Shown one piece after another: positions 46,680 to 59,700 of a DNA stretch of 64,000 bases (its first letter is position 1; every line of letters begins with the position of its first letter). The stretch is taken from assembly GCF_006716865.1 (NCBI RefSeq), contig NZ_VFPT01000001.1, positions 20,001 to 84,000 of the forward strand. Reading direction: 5' to 3'. Made by a program: the position numbers and the translations under genes. The notes under the pieces are model-generated. The model was not told the DNA's origin and made no database searches. It worked only from the letters and a program-made list of their open reading frames with translations. Source of the stretch: Roseinatronobacter monicus (GTDB taxonomy: Bacteria > Pseudomonadota > Alphaproteobacteria > Rhodobacterales > Rhodobacteraceae).

Positions 46680-47714
46680 AGCCCGCGGCGCCCGCTGGAC
46701 GGTGCGGCAGGGCTGGTAACGCATCTTGCGGGTGGGATCGGATCTGCCCTGATCGCGGTATGACGGGCGATGCCACACCCCCGCGCCTCAGACCATGGCG
46801 GGTCTCTCGGAAACATGCACCCCGTAATGACCTGTGCGCCGTCGCCGCCTGGGTGCTCCCCCCAATTATCACGGTCCTGCTGTGCCTGCTGCGACAGGGC
46901 GCCGTCCAGAGCTGGGCCTCACAAGGTTGGCTGCGAATCATCCTGAGGGTTTGGGCTATAGCAAAAGGGGCAATATGGCCCACACCCCTCATGCATGGGG
47001 TGCAGGGTCAGGGCTTTTGAAACCAACGCGGAATTCGCGCCCGGCTGCACAACATTTTCACGCCAGAACGCGTAAATTACACGACATCGCCCGCGACCCC
47101 CCCCGAAAAATGAAGCACCAAGCGCGGGAACGTAGTGCGCGGTGCGTCTGTGTGATCGCTGCTGCACCCCCAGATCCGGGCTAACCCGGGCGCGGGGAAA
47201 CTAATGAGCAGGTAATTGAGTAATGTGTAACAATTTGGCGCCAAGCGCTTCGTTCACCCTTTCGGGTAAGCGCATTCGGAATGTGACCCTGTCCGCAATC
47301 TTGCCGCGCAGCGCGCCGCCGGCTGTGCCGGTCGACTCTGCTTCAACCGGCTTGGCCGCATGCGCACCTGCCTGCATCCCCGCGCCTTGTTCGGAAAGCG
47401 GTGGTGCCATGCAGCCGCCGCTTTCCCTGTCCTGCCCTGCCCCACGCCACACACCCCCCGAGGATGTCATGCCTGATCTTATGCACTGCCCACAGGGTTC
47501 CGCCGCCGCCCCGTGGCCGGACAGGGCCGGGTCGGGCCTTTCGGGGGGGGGGCAGGGCAGGCCCGTCCCCTGCCGAACGCGCAGGGCGCGTGAAGCCCCG
47601 CCGCCCATCGGGCGCGCGCCTCACCAGCCCCGAACACCCCGGATGCATATGACACCTCCCCAAGGATCCCAAGCCCCCATGCCACGCGACACGTTTTACA
47701 CCCCCGAGGATCTC
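46680..47714. other. Leader region of the giant adhesin gene
   Basis: No independent gene is supported. From 47223 the frame of the adhesin is open, but its sequence is low in complexity and GC/C-rich. The motif ACACCCCCCGAGGAT(G)TCATG occurs at 47452-47471 and in near-identical form at 47699-47717, each giving a ribosome site plus ATG in the adhesin frame. The region probably includes the promoter and a long leader. Confidence 0.4.
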
Positions 47715-50700
47715 ATGTCCCACGCCCCGCACACCGCACAGCGTCAACCCGTCCCGGCCCTCCGGCACGGCGGGTCCGGGTCTGGCCTTGACGGACAGGA
47801 TCCTGCAGCGGGTGGCCTGACAGGTCGGCTCGCGCGTGCAGCGCGCGGCGGGCTTATGGCGATCCTGGCGGGGCTGATGCTGGTCTTTACCCTGATGGCC
47901 ATGCCGGGGTCGGCGCAGGCGCAGGCAACTCTCAACGATCTTACGTTCGACCAGAGTTATTCGTTTGAATACATGGAAAAGCCAAATGATGAGCCCTTAG
48001 AAGGCGCAGAGTATGGTTTTAACCAAGAATTGCCTATGTCGGGAAATGACGATTTTCGTTTTACGGATTCCTGCGGTTTGCCTGACGAGAGTGAATGGCA
48101 AAGTACTGGAATTTTGCCAGCGGAACCCTTTACGTTTTTCGAAGACGTTAATAGCTTTGATTTCCGAGATTTGCAGCGCAACAAAGCTTGGGTAAGGTTC
48201 CCAAGTGTGCCGATTGGAACTGATATCGAGCTGAGAATCCGGCAACGGGGACCCCAAGACCAACACGCATTTATTGCTTTCAATGGCCCGTATCTCGAGG
48301 TTGATAATCTCGTTGATCCGGTATCGGACAACATCGGCAGTGGAAGTGTGGGCCCCGCAAATGACCCCAATAACATCCTTAGCACTAACAGACTGTTTGG
48401 CTTAGGTAGTGGCCTTATCGCACCAATCGGCGATTCCTGGCTGGCCTCTCGCTCAAATGACCTTCGCGACTACGTAGCGACGATAACGACGAACGAGGAG
48501 GGAAACGCAATTGTCCACTACCAAAGGGACACCCTAGCCTCGGGAGGAAGAGCATTTTTACAGTGGAGAGAGCCAGGCGGCAATTGGCGCGACCTCCCAA
48601 GGGCGAATTTTAACTCTACCCCACCATTTGATACACCACTCTGCGCCCCAGCGGAAGAAGAACTCACTCACGTCAAGTCGGCCTCCCTTGACGATACTGT
48701 AGCGGGGACCGACGGGGTGGTCGATGAAGGTGACGAGATCACCTATACCTTTACCCTGGAAAACACGGGCGACGTGGACCTCACAAATGTGAGTGTGGTG
48801 GATGACGCTAACTTCTCGGGAACAGGAACGCTGCCGACGCCAACCTTGAATGGTGATGGAACTACAGTGACCACCGACATCGCAATCGGCGAGAGCGCAA
48901 CCTTCAGCACGACCTATACCCTGACCCAGGCCGACATTGATGAGGGAGAGATCACCAACCAGGCCCTGGCCAGCGCCGACGAGCTTGACGCGGACGTTGT
49001 CTCCGACACCGGCACGGACGCAGCTGGCGCGACCATCACGGACCCGCTGGACACCGATAGCAGTGGTTCGGGTGCAACCAACGACGACCCAACTGTCCTG
49101 ACCCTGACGGCAGCGCCTGCACTGACGCTTGAGAAGTCTGCGGATACGAGCGGCCTGTCGAGCCCTGCGGTGGTTGGCGAGCTGATCACCTACACCTTCT
49201 CGGTCGAGAACACGGGCAACGTGACGCTGAACAATGTTGCGGTGAATGACCCGCTGCCGGACCTGTCCGAGCCTGTCTTTGATGCGGGTCTCAGCACGGC
49301 TGCGGATGCCAGTCTGGTCGCGCCGGGCGAAACGGCTGTTTTCACGGCGACTTATGCCCTGAAGCAATCCGACATCGACAATGGTCTGACAAACACGGCG
49401 TCTGCGACCTCCGAAGAGGTGACGACGCCGGTTGAGGACACGATCACGACAGAGCCCGAGCAGGACCCCGGCCTGACAGTCCTGAAAAGCGCTGTCCTGA
49501 ACGATAATGACGGCACGCCCGGTGTCTCAGCCGGTGATACGATTGATTATACCTTCAAGGTGACCAATACGGGTAACGTATCGCTGTTCCTGCCCAACGG
49601 CGCTGCAGATTTGAATGACACCGAAACCTTCAACGGGACCGCGGCAAATCTGTCCAGCCCCGTCTATCAGAATAACGATGGCGGTGTGTTTCCTGCAAGC
49701 CAACTGCCCGTCGGGACGACGGCCACCTACACGGCATCTTATACGCTGACACAGGCGGACGTGGACCGTGGCGAGGTGACCAATCGTGCCGAAGTGACGG
49801 CCAACACAGCCAGTGACGGAACAGGGACAGATGTCACAACGGTTTCAGACACGGAAACCGCGCCGGATGGTGAGGTTATCACTGATCCGCTGAACACAGA
49901 TAGCGATGGCACAGGCGGCTTGAACGATGACCCGACCGTCGTGGAGTTGGCGCAGGCAGCCGATGCGACCCTGATCAAATCCGCAGTGTCCATTTCTGAT
50001 ATAAATGGTGACGGTTTCGTCACAGCGGGCGATATCCTCAATTATGAGTTCACGGTGACCAATACCGGTAACGTGACCCTGACGGATGTTGCCGTAACCG
50101 AAGAGAGCTTCAACGGCACAGGTGGGGCTCCGACCATTACTTTCCTGTCAAGCACCGGATCCTCTGTTGAGGGTACTCTCGTACCAGGTGAGACAGCGAC
50201 ATATGTTGCGAATTACACCTTGCAACAGAACGATTTTGCCCTGGAAAACGGGGAGTTGAAAAACCAGGCCAAAATCGACGCAGCTGAGCTTAGTACCTCT
50301 GTTCTGTCAGATGCGGGCACAGAACCGGATGGCACTCCCATTGATGATCCCGCTGGAACGGGTACAGATTCAGATGAAACCATTACCGCGCTGCCCCCTC
50401 GCGCAACCCTGATCAAATCCGCTGTGCTCGATATCACCGGCGGCGATCGTGATGATATTGTAGATGCAGGCGATGTCATCACCTACACTTACGTTGTTGA
50501 GAATGTTGGTGCGGGCACCCTGACAGGGGTAAGCGTCAACGAGACCGCAGCTAATTTCAACGGCACTGGTTTGCTGCCAGAACCTCAGTTTCAATTGAAC
50601 GAAAGCACCGGGACTAGCCTTTCTGGGGACGGACTTGAGATTGAACCGGGTGGAAAAGCGGTCTTCACAGCAACTTATACGCTCACAGCGGAAGACGCTG

Positions 50701-53700
50701 ACCGCGGAAACGTGACCAACCAGGCTGAAGTTGTGGCGGCTGAGCTTGATACCGCTGTTGTATCGGATGCTGGCACGGATTCTGCTGGCAACGAAATCAT
50801 CGACCCTCTACAGACTGATTCTAATCAGAATGGTATCCCGAATGATGATCCTACGGTGCTGTCGTTTGCACCACCGCCGCGTGCCACGCTGATCAAATCG
50901 GTCGATATCAGCGATCTCTCGGAGTTTCCCCAAGCCGGTGAAACGGTAACTTATAGCTTCACAGTGACCAACACTGGTGAAACAACCCTTGAAAACCTGG
51001 AAATCTTTGATCCGCTGATCAGCAGTACGGATGCTGTCGGCACGATCGCCAGCCTGCCCCCCGGCGCGACAGATTCCAATATCCAAGTGACTTATTCGCT
51101 CACCCAAGGTGATATCAACGCGGGCAAGGTGGAAAATCAGGCGTTTCTCAGAAGTGACCGTATTCCGGCACCAGGAATCCCTTCAGACACAGGCACCGAC
51201 CGTCAAGGTGATACCATCGCCGATCCGCTGACCACCGACAGCGATGGTTCGGGCGAGACGAACGATGACCCGACGGTATTCGACATTGCCGCCGATCCCA
51301 AAGCGACTTTGATCAAGTCGGCTCAACATATCGATACCAATGAGGATGGGGTAACTGGCCCTGGCGATCAGATCGAGTACACGTTTGAGCTTAAGAACGT
51401 TGGTAACGTCAACCTGCTGAACACAACGATTGTTGAGGAAAGCTTTAATGGTAACGGGGCCGCCCTAGACATCGTTTTTGTGACAAACACGGAAACTGGC
51501 AACGAAGATATCGATAGTCAGGTTGTTCCCGGTGAGAGCGTTATTTTTCAGGCCTTCTACACGCTGGTTGAAGAGGACTTCATTGCCAACTCCGGTCAGC
51601 TGAGCAATCTGGCCAAAGCACCTGAATTGTTCACACCTCAGGGTGTACAGGTCGATCCTGTTTTGTCTGTCGCCGGCACCGATGAGAACGGGGATCTAAT
51701 CATTACTCCCGAAGCAACGGGAACGGAGCAGGATCCAACACTTTACAACCTTCCGCGAGCAACTTTGTCCAAACAGGTGCTACGTAATGATGCGGACAGT
51801 GACACGCCACCAGCGGCCGGACAGGTAATTGAATATCGCTACCTGATTCTAAACCCGAACTTGGTCACTCTGACGGATGTTCAGATTACCGAGAGCCCCG
51901 ATGACTTCAGCGGTGACTTTGACAACCTGTCAGCAATTGAGTTTGCAGGCCAAGGTTCGTTTGGTGACATAGAAGCCGGTGGGTTTGCTATATACCGCGC
52001 AACTTACACCTTAACCCAAGAGGACATCGATCGGGGTTTTGTTGAGAACCAGGCCCGTCTTGATACAGCTGAGATTGATACCGCGATTGTATCAGATACA
52101 TTTACCAATCCGGATGGCACCGACATCAATGATGGTGCGTTTGGTTTGGGTACTGATAGCTCAGGAGATGGCACGCTTAATAACGACCCCACGCGTTTGG
52201 ATCTTGAAGCAGTTGGCGCCTTGGATGTCGTAAAGACGGCTACGCTTGCGGATACCAATTCGTCGGGTGCCGATGATGAGGGTGACACGATCACCTACAC
52301 GATCACGGCCCGGAACACGGGCAACGTGACGCTGAGCAATGTTGCGGTTGCCGATACGCTCTACCGTTCGGATGCAGATAATACAGACCTGTCTGATAAC
52401 ACGGAACTGACGCTGACCAGTGGCCCGACCTTTGACAGTGCGGACCAGGGCTCTTCGGAGGGCACGCTTAAGCCCGGCGAGACGGCAACCTACACGGCGA
52501 CTTATGTGCTTGAACAGGACGATGTTGATGCGGGCGGTGTGGTGAATACGGCTGTTGTGTCAAGTGAGACCCCTGATGGCACCAAGATTGAGGAAGAGTC
52601 TGGCCCCACTTCTGAAACCGATGGTGCGACCGCGACATCGCTGACGCAGGAACCGGGCCTGTCGCTTGCGAAGACGGCGGACACGAGCGCGCTGTCGAGC
52701 CCTGCGGTGGTTGGTGAAGAGATCACCTATACCTTTGAGGTTGAGAACACGGGCAACGTGACGCTGACCAACGTTGCGGTGAATGACCCGCTGCCGGACC
52801 TGTCCGAGCCTGTCTTTGATGCGGGTCTCAGCACGGCTGCGGATGCCAGCTCGGTCGCGCCGGGCGAAACGGCTGTTTTCACGGCGACCTATGCCCTGAA
52901 GCAATCCGACATCGACAATGGTCTGACAAACACGGCGTCTGCGACCTCCGAAGAGGTGACGACGCCGGTCGAGGACACGATCACGACGTCTCCTGAGCAG
53001 GCACCTGCACTGACGCTTGCGAAGACTGCGGACACGAGCGCGCTGTCGAGCCCTGCGGTGGTTGGTGAAGAGATCACCTATACCTTTGAGGTTGAGAACA
53101 CGGGCAACGTGACGCTGAACAACGTTGCGGTGGACGACCCGCTGCCGGACCTGTCCGAGCCTGTCTTTGATGATACTGCCAGCACGGCCACGGATGCCAG
53201 TCTGGTCGCGCCGGGCGAAACGGCTGTTTTCACGGCGACTTATGCCCTGAAGCAATCCGACATCGACAATGGTCTGACAAACACGGCGTCTGCGACCTCC
53301 GAAGAGGTGACGACGCCGGTCGAGGACACGATCACGACGTCTCCTGAGCAGGCTCCTGCACTGACGCTTGCGAAGACGGCGGACACGAGCGCGCTGTCGA
53401 GCCCTGCGGTGGTTGGTGAAGAGATCACCTATACCTTTGAGGTTGAGAACACGGGCAACGTGACGCTGACCAACGTTGCGGTGGACGACCCGCTGCCGGA
53501 CCTGTCCGAGCCTGTCTTTGATGATACTGCCAGCACGGCCACGGATGCCAGTCTGGTCGCGCCGGGCGAAACGGCTGTTTTCACGGCGACTTATGCCCTG
53601 AAGCAATCCGACATCGACAATGGTCTGACAAACACGGCGTCTGCGACCTCCGAAGAGGTGACGACGCCGGTTGAGGACACGATCACGACGTCTCCTGAGC

Positions 53701-56700
53701 AGGCTCCTGCACTGACGCTTGCGAAGACGGCGGACACGAGCGCGCTGTCGAGCCCTGCGGTGGTTGGTGAAGAGATCACCTATACCTTTGAGGTTGAGAA
53801 CACGGGCAACGTGACGCTGAACAATATCGTAGTGAATGACCCGCTGATTGATGCGAGCAACCCTGTCGGGACGATCACGTCTCTTTTGCCGGGTGCCACG
53901 GATAACAGCGTGACGGCGACCTATATCCTGACACAGGATGACATCAACAACGGTAGTGTTGTGAATACCGCAACAGCAACTTCGGCTGAGGTGACAGACG
54001 AAGTCTCCTCTAATGAAGAAACCGTAAGCTACGATGTTTTGGCTGACCTTTCGATTGCGAAGGTTGTTGACAATGCGACGCCGAATGTTGGTGAGCAGGT
54101 TGTGTTCACGCTGACGGCTTCGAATGCGGGTCCGTCGGATGCGACAGGCGTTGTTGTGACGGATGAGCTTCCGTCGGGTTACACCTATGTGTCGGACAAC
54201 GGTTCCGAGGCGTATGATGAGACGACTGGTGAGTGGACGATTGGCGATCTTGCCAATGGTGCGTCTGAGACGCTTGAGATCACGGTCACGGTGAATGCGA
54301 CGGGTGATTTTGGCAACGTGGCCTCGATTGATGGCGAACAAATGGATCCGTCAACGGAGAACAACGAGACGCCTGCTGTGAAGGCCGAGCCCCTTGCTGA
54401 TCTGTCGGTGTCCAAGAGCGTGGACAAAGAGACGGCCAATGTTGGCGAGACTGTTGTGTTCGCGGTGACCGCCTCGAACTTCGGCCCGTCGGATGCCAAC
54501 GATGTGATCGTTGAGGATCTTCTGCCCAGTGGTTACGTGTTTGTGTCCTCGTCTGTGCCGTCCGGGACGACATATGATCCTGCGACTGGTATCTGGGACA
54601 TCGGGTTTCTGCCGGGTGACAACACCACGCGGATTCTGACGATCACGGCAGAGGTGCAGCCTACGGGTGATTATGGCAATGTGGCCGAGATCAGTGGTGA
54701 TACGCCGGCTGATCCCAATGAGAATAACAATAAAACGGATCCGATTGCGCCGGCGAATCTGGTGCAGCAGTCGGACCTGGCCCTGACGAAGGCCGTCAGT
54801 GACGATAAACCGAAGGTCGGCGACGAAATCGTCTTCACGCTGGTGGCGACCAATAACGGTCCGTCGGATGCGAATGCTGCGAATGTCAAGGTCACGGACG
54901 AGCTTCCGTCGGGCTACACCTATGTGTCGAGCGCGGCGACCGATGGGTCTTATGACGAGAGCACAGGCATTTGGGACATTGGCTCGCTTGCCAAGGACCA
55001 GGAAGAGACGCTTGAGATCACTGTTTTGGTGAATGCGTCGGGGGATTACGCGAACGTGGCCTCGATCGAGGGCGACGAGGCGGATCCTGATCTTACTAAC
55101 AACACGACGCCTGCTGTTGAGCCCGAGCCCACGCCGGTGAGCGATCTTTCGATTACGAAGGTTGTTGACAACGCGACGCCGAATGTTGGTGACACGGTGA
55201 CCTTCACGCTGACGGCCGAGAACGATGGTCCGTCGGATGCGACTGGCGTTGTTGTGACCGAGCAGCTTGAAGACGGCTACGAGTTCACCAAAGCGACCCC
55301 GTCTGTCGGTAGCTATGATCCTGCAACGGGTGAGTGGTCGATTGGCGCTCTGGCCAATGCGGGTAGTGCAACCCTGACCCTTGAGGCGACGGTTCTGGCG
55401 TCTGGGACCTACACGAACACTGCCTCTATCACGGGTAATGAGGAAGATCCTTCCACGGAAAACAACGTGATCGATCCGCCGGTTGAGACGACCCCTGTTG
55501 CACAGAGCGATCTTTCGATTGCGAAGGTTGTTGACAATGCGACGCCGAATGTTGGTGAGCAGGTTGTGTTCACGCTGACGGCTTCGAATGCGGGTCCGTC
55601 GGATGCGACAGGCGTTGTTGTGACGGATGAGCTTCCGTCGGGTTACACCTATGTGTCGGATAATGGCGGCAGTGCGACCTCGGAGAGCAATGGTGAGATT
55701 ACCTGGACGATTGGTGATCTGGCCAATGGTGCGGATCCTGTGGAGCTTGCGATCACGGTGACAGTGAATGCCACTGGCGATTATGGCAACACGGCCTCGA
55801 TTGAGGGCAATGAGGAAGATCCGTCTACGGAAAACAACGTGATCGATCCGCCGGTTGAGACGACCCCTGTTGCACAGAGCGATCTTTCGATTGCGAAGGT
55901 TGTTGACAATGCGACGCCGAATGTTGGTGAGCAGGTTGTGTTCACGCTGACGGCTTCGAATGCGGGTCCGTCGGATGCGACAGGCGTTGTTGTGACGGAT
56001 GAGCTTCCGTCGGGTTACACCTATGTGTCGGACAACGGTTCCGAGGCGTATGATGAGACGACTGGTGAGTGGACGATTGGCGATCTTGCCAATGGTGCGT
56101 CTGAGACGCTTGAGATCACGGTCACGGTGAATGCGACGGGTGATTTTGGCAACGTGGCCTCGATTGATGGCGAACAAATGGATCCGTCAACGGAGAACAA
56201 CGAGACGCCTGCTGTGAAGGCCGAGCCCCTTGCTGATCTGTCGGTGTCCAAGAGCGTGGACAAAGAGACGGCCAATGTTGGCGAGACTGTTGTGTTCGCG
56301 GTGACCGCCTCGAACTTCGGCCCGTCGGATGCCAACGATGTGATCGTTGAGGATCTTCTGCCCAGTGGTTACGTGTTTGTGTCCTCGTCTGTGCCGTCCG
56401 GGACGACATATGATCCTGCGACTGGTATCTGGGACATCGGGTTTCTGCCGGGTGACAACACCACGCGGATTCTGACGATCACGGCAGAGGTGCAGCCTAC
56501 GGGTGATTATGGCAATGTGGCCGAGATCAGTGGTGATACGCCGGCTGATCCCAATGAGAATAACAATAAAACGGATCCGATTGCGCCGGCGAATCTGGTG
56601 CAGCAGTCGGACCTGGCCCTGACGAAGGCCGTCAGTGACGATAAACCGAAGGTCGGCGACGAAATCGTCTTCACGCTGGTGGCGACCAATAACGGTCCGT

Positions 56701-59700
56701 CGGATGCGAATGCTGCGAATGTCAAGGTCACGGACGAGCTTCCGTCGGGCTACACCTATGTGTCGAGCGCGGCGACCGATGGGTCTTATGACGAGAGCAC
56801 AGGCATTTGGGACATTGGCTCGCTTGCCAAGGACCAGGAAGAGACGCTTGAGATCACTGTTTTGGTGAATGCGTCGGGGGATTACGCGAACGTGGCCTCG
56901 ATCGAGGGCGACGAGGCGGATCCTGATCTTACTAACAACACGACGCCTGCTGTTGAGCCCGAGCCCACGCCGGTGAGCGATCTTTCGATTACGAAGGTTG
57001 TTGACAACGCGACGCCGAATGTTGGTGACACGGTGACCTTCACGCTGACGGCCGAGAACGATGGTCCGTCGGATGCGACTGGCGTTGTTGTGACCGAGCA
57101 GCTTGAAGACGGCTACGAGTTCACCAAAGCGACCCCGTCTGTCGGTAGCTATGATCCTGCAACGGGTGAGTGGTCGATTGGCGCTCTGGCCAATGCGGGT
57201 AGTGCAACCCTGACCCTTGAGGCGACGGTTCTGGCGTCTGGGACCTACACGAACACTGCCTCTATCACGGGTAATGAGGAAGATCCTTCCACGGAAAACA
57301 ACGTGATCGATCCGCCGGTTGAGACGACCCCTGTTGCACAGAGCGATCTTTCGATTGCGAAGGTTGTTGACAATGCGACGCCGAATGTTGGTGAGCAGGT
57401 TGTGTTCACGCTGACGGCTTCGAATGCGGGTCCGTCGGATGCGACAGGCGTTGTTGTGACGGATGAGCTTCCGTCGGGTTACACCTATGTGTCGGATAAT
57501 GGCGGCAGTGCGACCTCGGAGAGCAATGGTGAGATTACCTGGACGATTGGTGATCTGGCCAATGGTGCGGATCCTGTGGAGCTTGCGATCACGGTGACAG
57601 TGAATGCCACTGGCGATTATGGCAACACGGCCTCGATTGAGGGCAATGAGGAAGATCCGTCTACGGAAAACAACGTGATCGATCCGCCGGTTGAGACGAC
57701 CCCTGTTGCACAGAGCGATCTTTCGATTGCGAAGGTTGTTGACAATGCGACGCCGAATGTTGGTGAGCAGGTTGTGTTCACGCTGACGGCTTCGAATGCG
57801 GGTCCGTCGGATGCGACAGGCGTTGTTGTGACGGATGAGCTTCCGTCGGGTTACACCTATGTGTCGGACAACGGTTCCGAGGCGTATGATGAGACGACTG
57901 GTGAGTGGACGATTGGCGATCTTGCCAATGGTGCGTCTGAGACGCTTGAGATCACGGTCACGGTGAATGCGACGGGTGATTTTGGCAACGTGGCCTCGAT
58001 TGATGGCGAACAAATGGATCCGTCAACGGAGAACAACGAGACGCCTGCTGTGAAGGCCGAGCCCCTTGCTGATCTGTCGGTGTCCAAGAGCGTGGACAAA
58101 GAGACGGCCAATGTTGGCGAGACTGTTGTGTTCGCGGTGACCGCCTCGAACTTCGGCCCGTCGGATGCCAACGATGTGATCGTTGAGGATCTTCTGCCCA
58201 GTGGTTACGTGTTTGTGTCCTCGTCTGTGCCGTCCGGGACGACATATGATCCTGCGACTGGTATCTGGGACATCGGGTTTCTGCCGGGTGACAACACCAC
58301 GCGGATTCTGACGATCACGGCAGAGGTGCAGCCTACGGGTGATTATGGCAATGTGGCCGAGATCAGTGGTGATACGCCGGCTGATCCCAATGAGAATAAC
58401 AATAAAACGGATCCGATTGCGCCGGCGAATCTGGTGCAGCAGTCGGACCTGGCCCTGACGAAGGCCGTCAGTGACGATAAACCGAAGGTCGGCGACGAAA
58501 TCGTCTTCACGCTGGTGGCGACCAATAACGGTCCGTCGGATGCGAATGCTGCGAATGTCAAGGTCACGGACGAGCTTCCGTCGGGCTACACCTATGTGTC
58601 GAGCGCGGCGACCGATGGGTCTTATGACGAGAGCACAGGCATTTGGGACATTGGCTCGCTTGCCAAGGACCAGGAAGAGACGCTTGAGATCACTGTTTTG
58701 GTGAATGCGTCGGGGGATTACGCGAACGTGGCCTCGATCGAGGGCGACGAGGCGGATCCTGATCTTACTAACAACACGACGCCTGCTGTTGAGCCCGAGC
58801 CCACGCCGGTGAGCGATCTTTCGATTACGAAGGTTGTTGACAACGCGACGCCGAATGTTGGTGACACGGTGACCTTCACGCTGACGGCCGAGAACGATGG
58901 TCCGTCGGATGCGACTGGCGTTGTTGTGACCGAGCAGCTTGAAGACGGCTACGAGTTCACCAAAGCGACCCCGTCTGTCGGTAGCTATGATCCTGCAACG
59001 GGTGAGTGGTCGATTGGCGCTCTGGCCAATGCGGGTAGTGCAACCCTGACCCTTGAGGCGACGGTTCTGGCGTCTGGGACCTACACGAACACTGCCTCTA
59101 TCACGGGTAATGAGGAAGATCCTTCCACGGAAAACAACGTGATCGATCCGCCGGTTGAGACGACCCCTGTTGTTTTGCCTGCCCTTCAGGATGACTCAGT
59201 GTTGAGCAACGATCTTGGTGAGCCTGTCACTGTCGATGTTCTTGGCAACGACGAGGCTGGAAGCAATCCGATTGATCCTGCAAGTGTGCGCTTGCTCGAC
59301 GAGAGTGGTGAACCTGTGACGGAGCTGGTTGTTGCTGGCGAAGGCACCTGGACGGTTGATGAGACCACGGGCGAGATCACGTTCACGCCGGAAGCCGGCT
59401 TCACGGGCGATCCACAGCCAGTCAGCTACACAGCCTCTGACGATCAGGGCAACCCGGCTGCCGCGCCTGGGACGGTGAGCGTGGTCTACACCGAGGCTCC
59501 TGTGCTCGAGGATGACGAGAGCACGGGGAACACCCCAGGTGAGCCTGTCACGGTTGATGTCCTTGGCAACGATGACACGTCGATTGATCCTGCAAGTGTG
59601 CGCTTGCTCGACGAGAGTGGTGAACCTGTGACGGAGCTGGTTGTTGCTGGCGAAGGCACCTGGACGGTTGATGAGACCACGGGCGAGATCACGTTCACGC

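Noticed and set aside
47223..47714. Adhesin N-terminal extension of 164 residues
   Set aside because: Low-complexity, before a good ribosome site and ahead of the signal peptide; later starts at 47469 or 47715 fit better.
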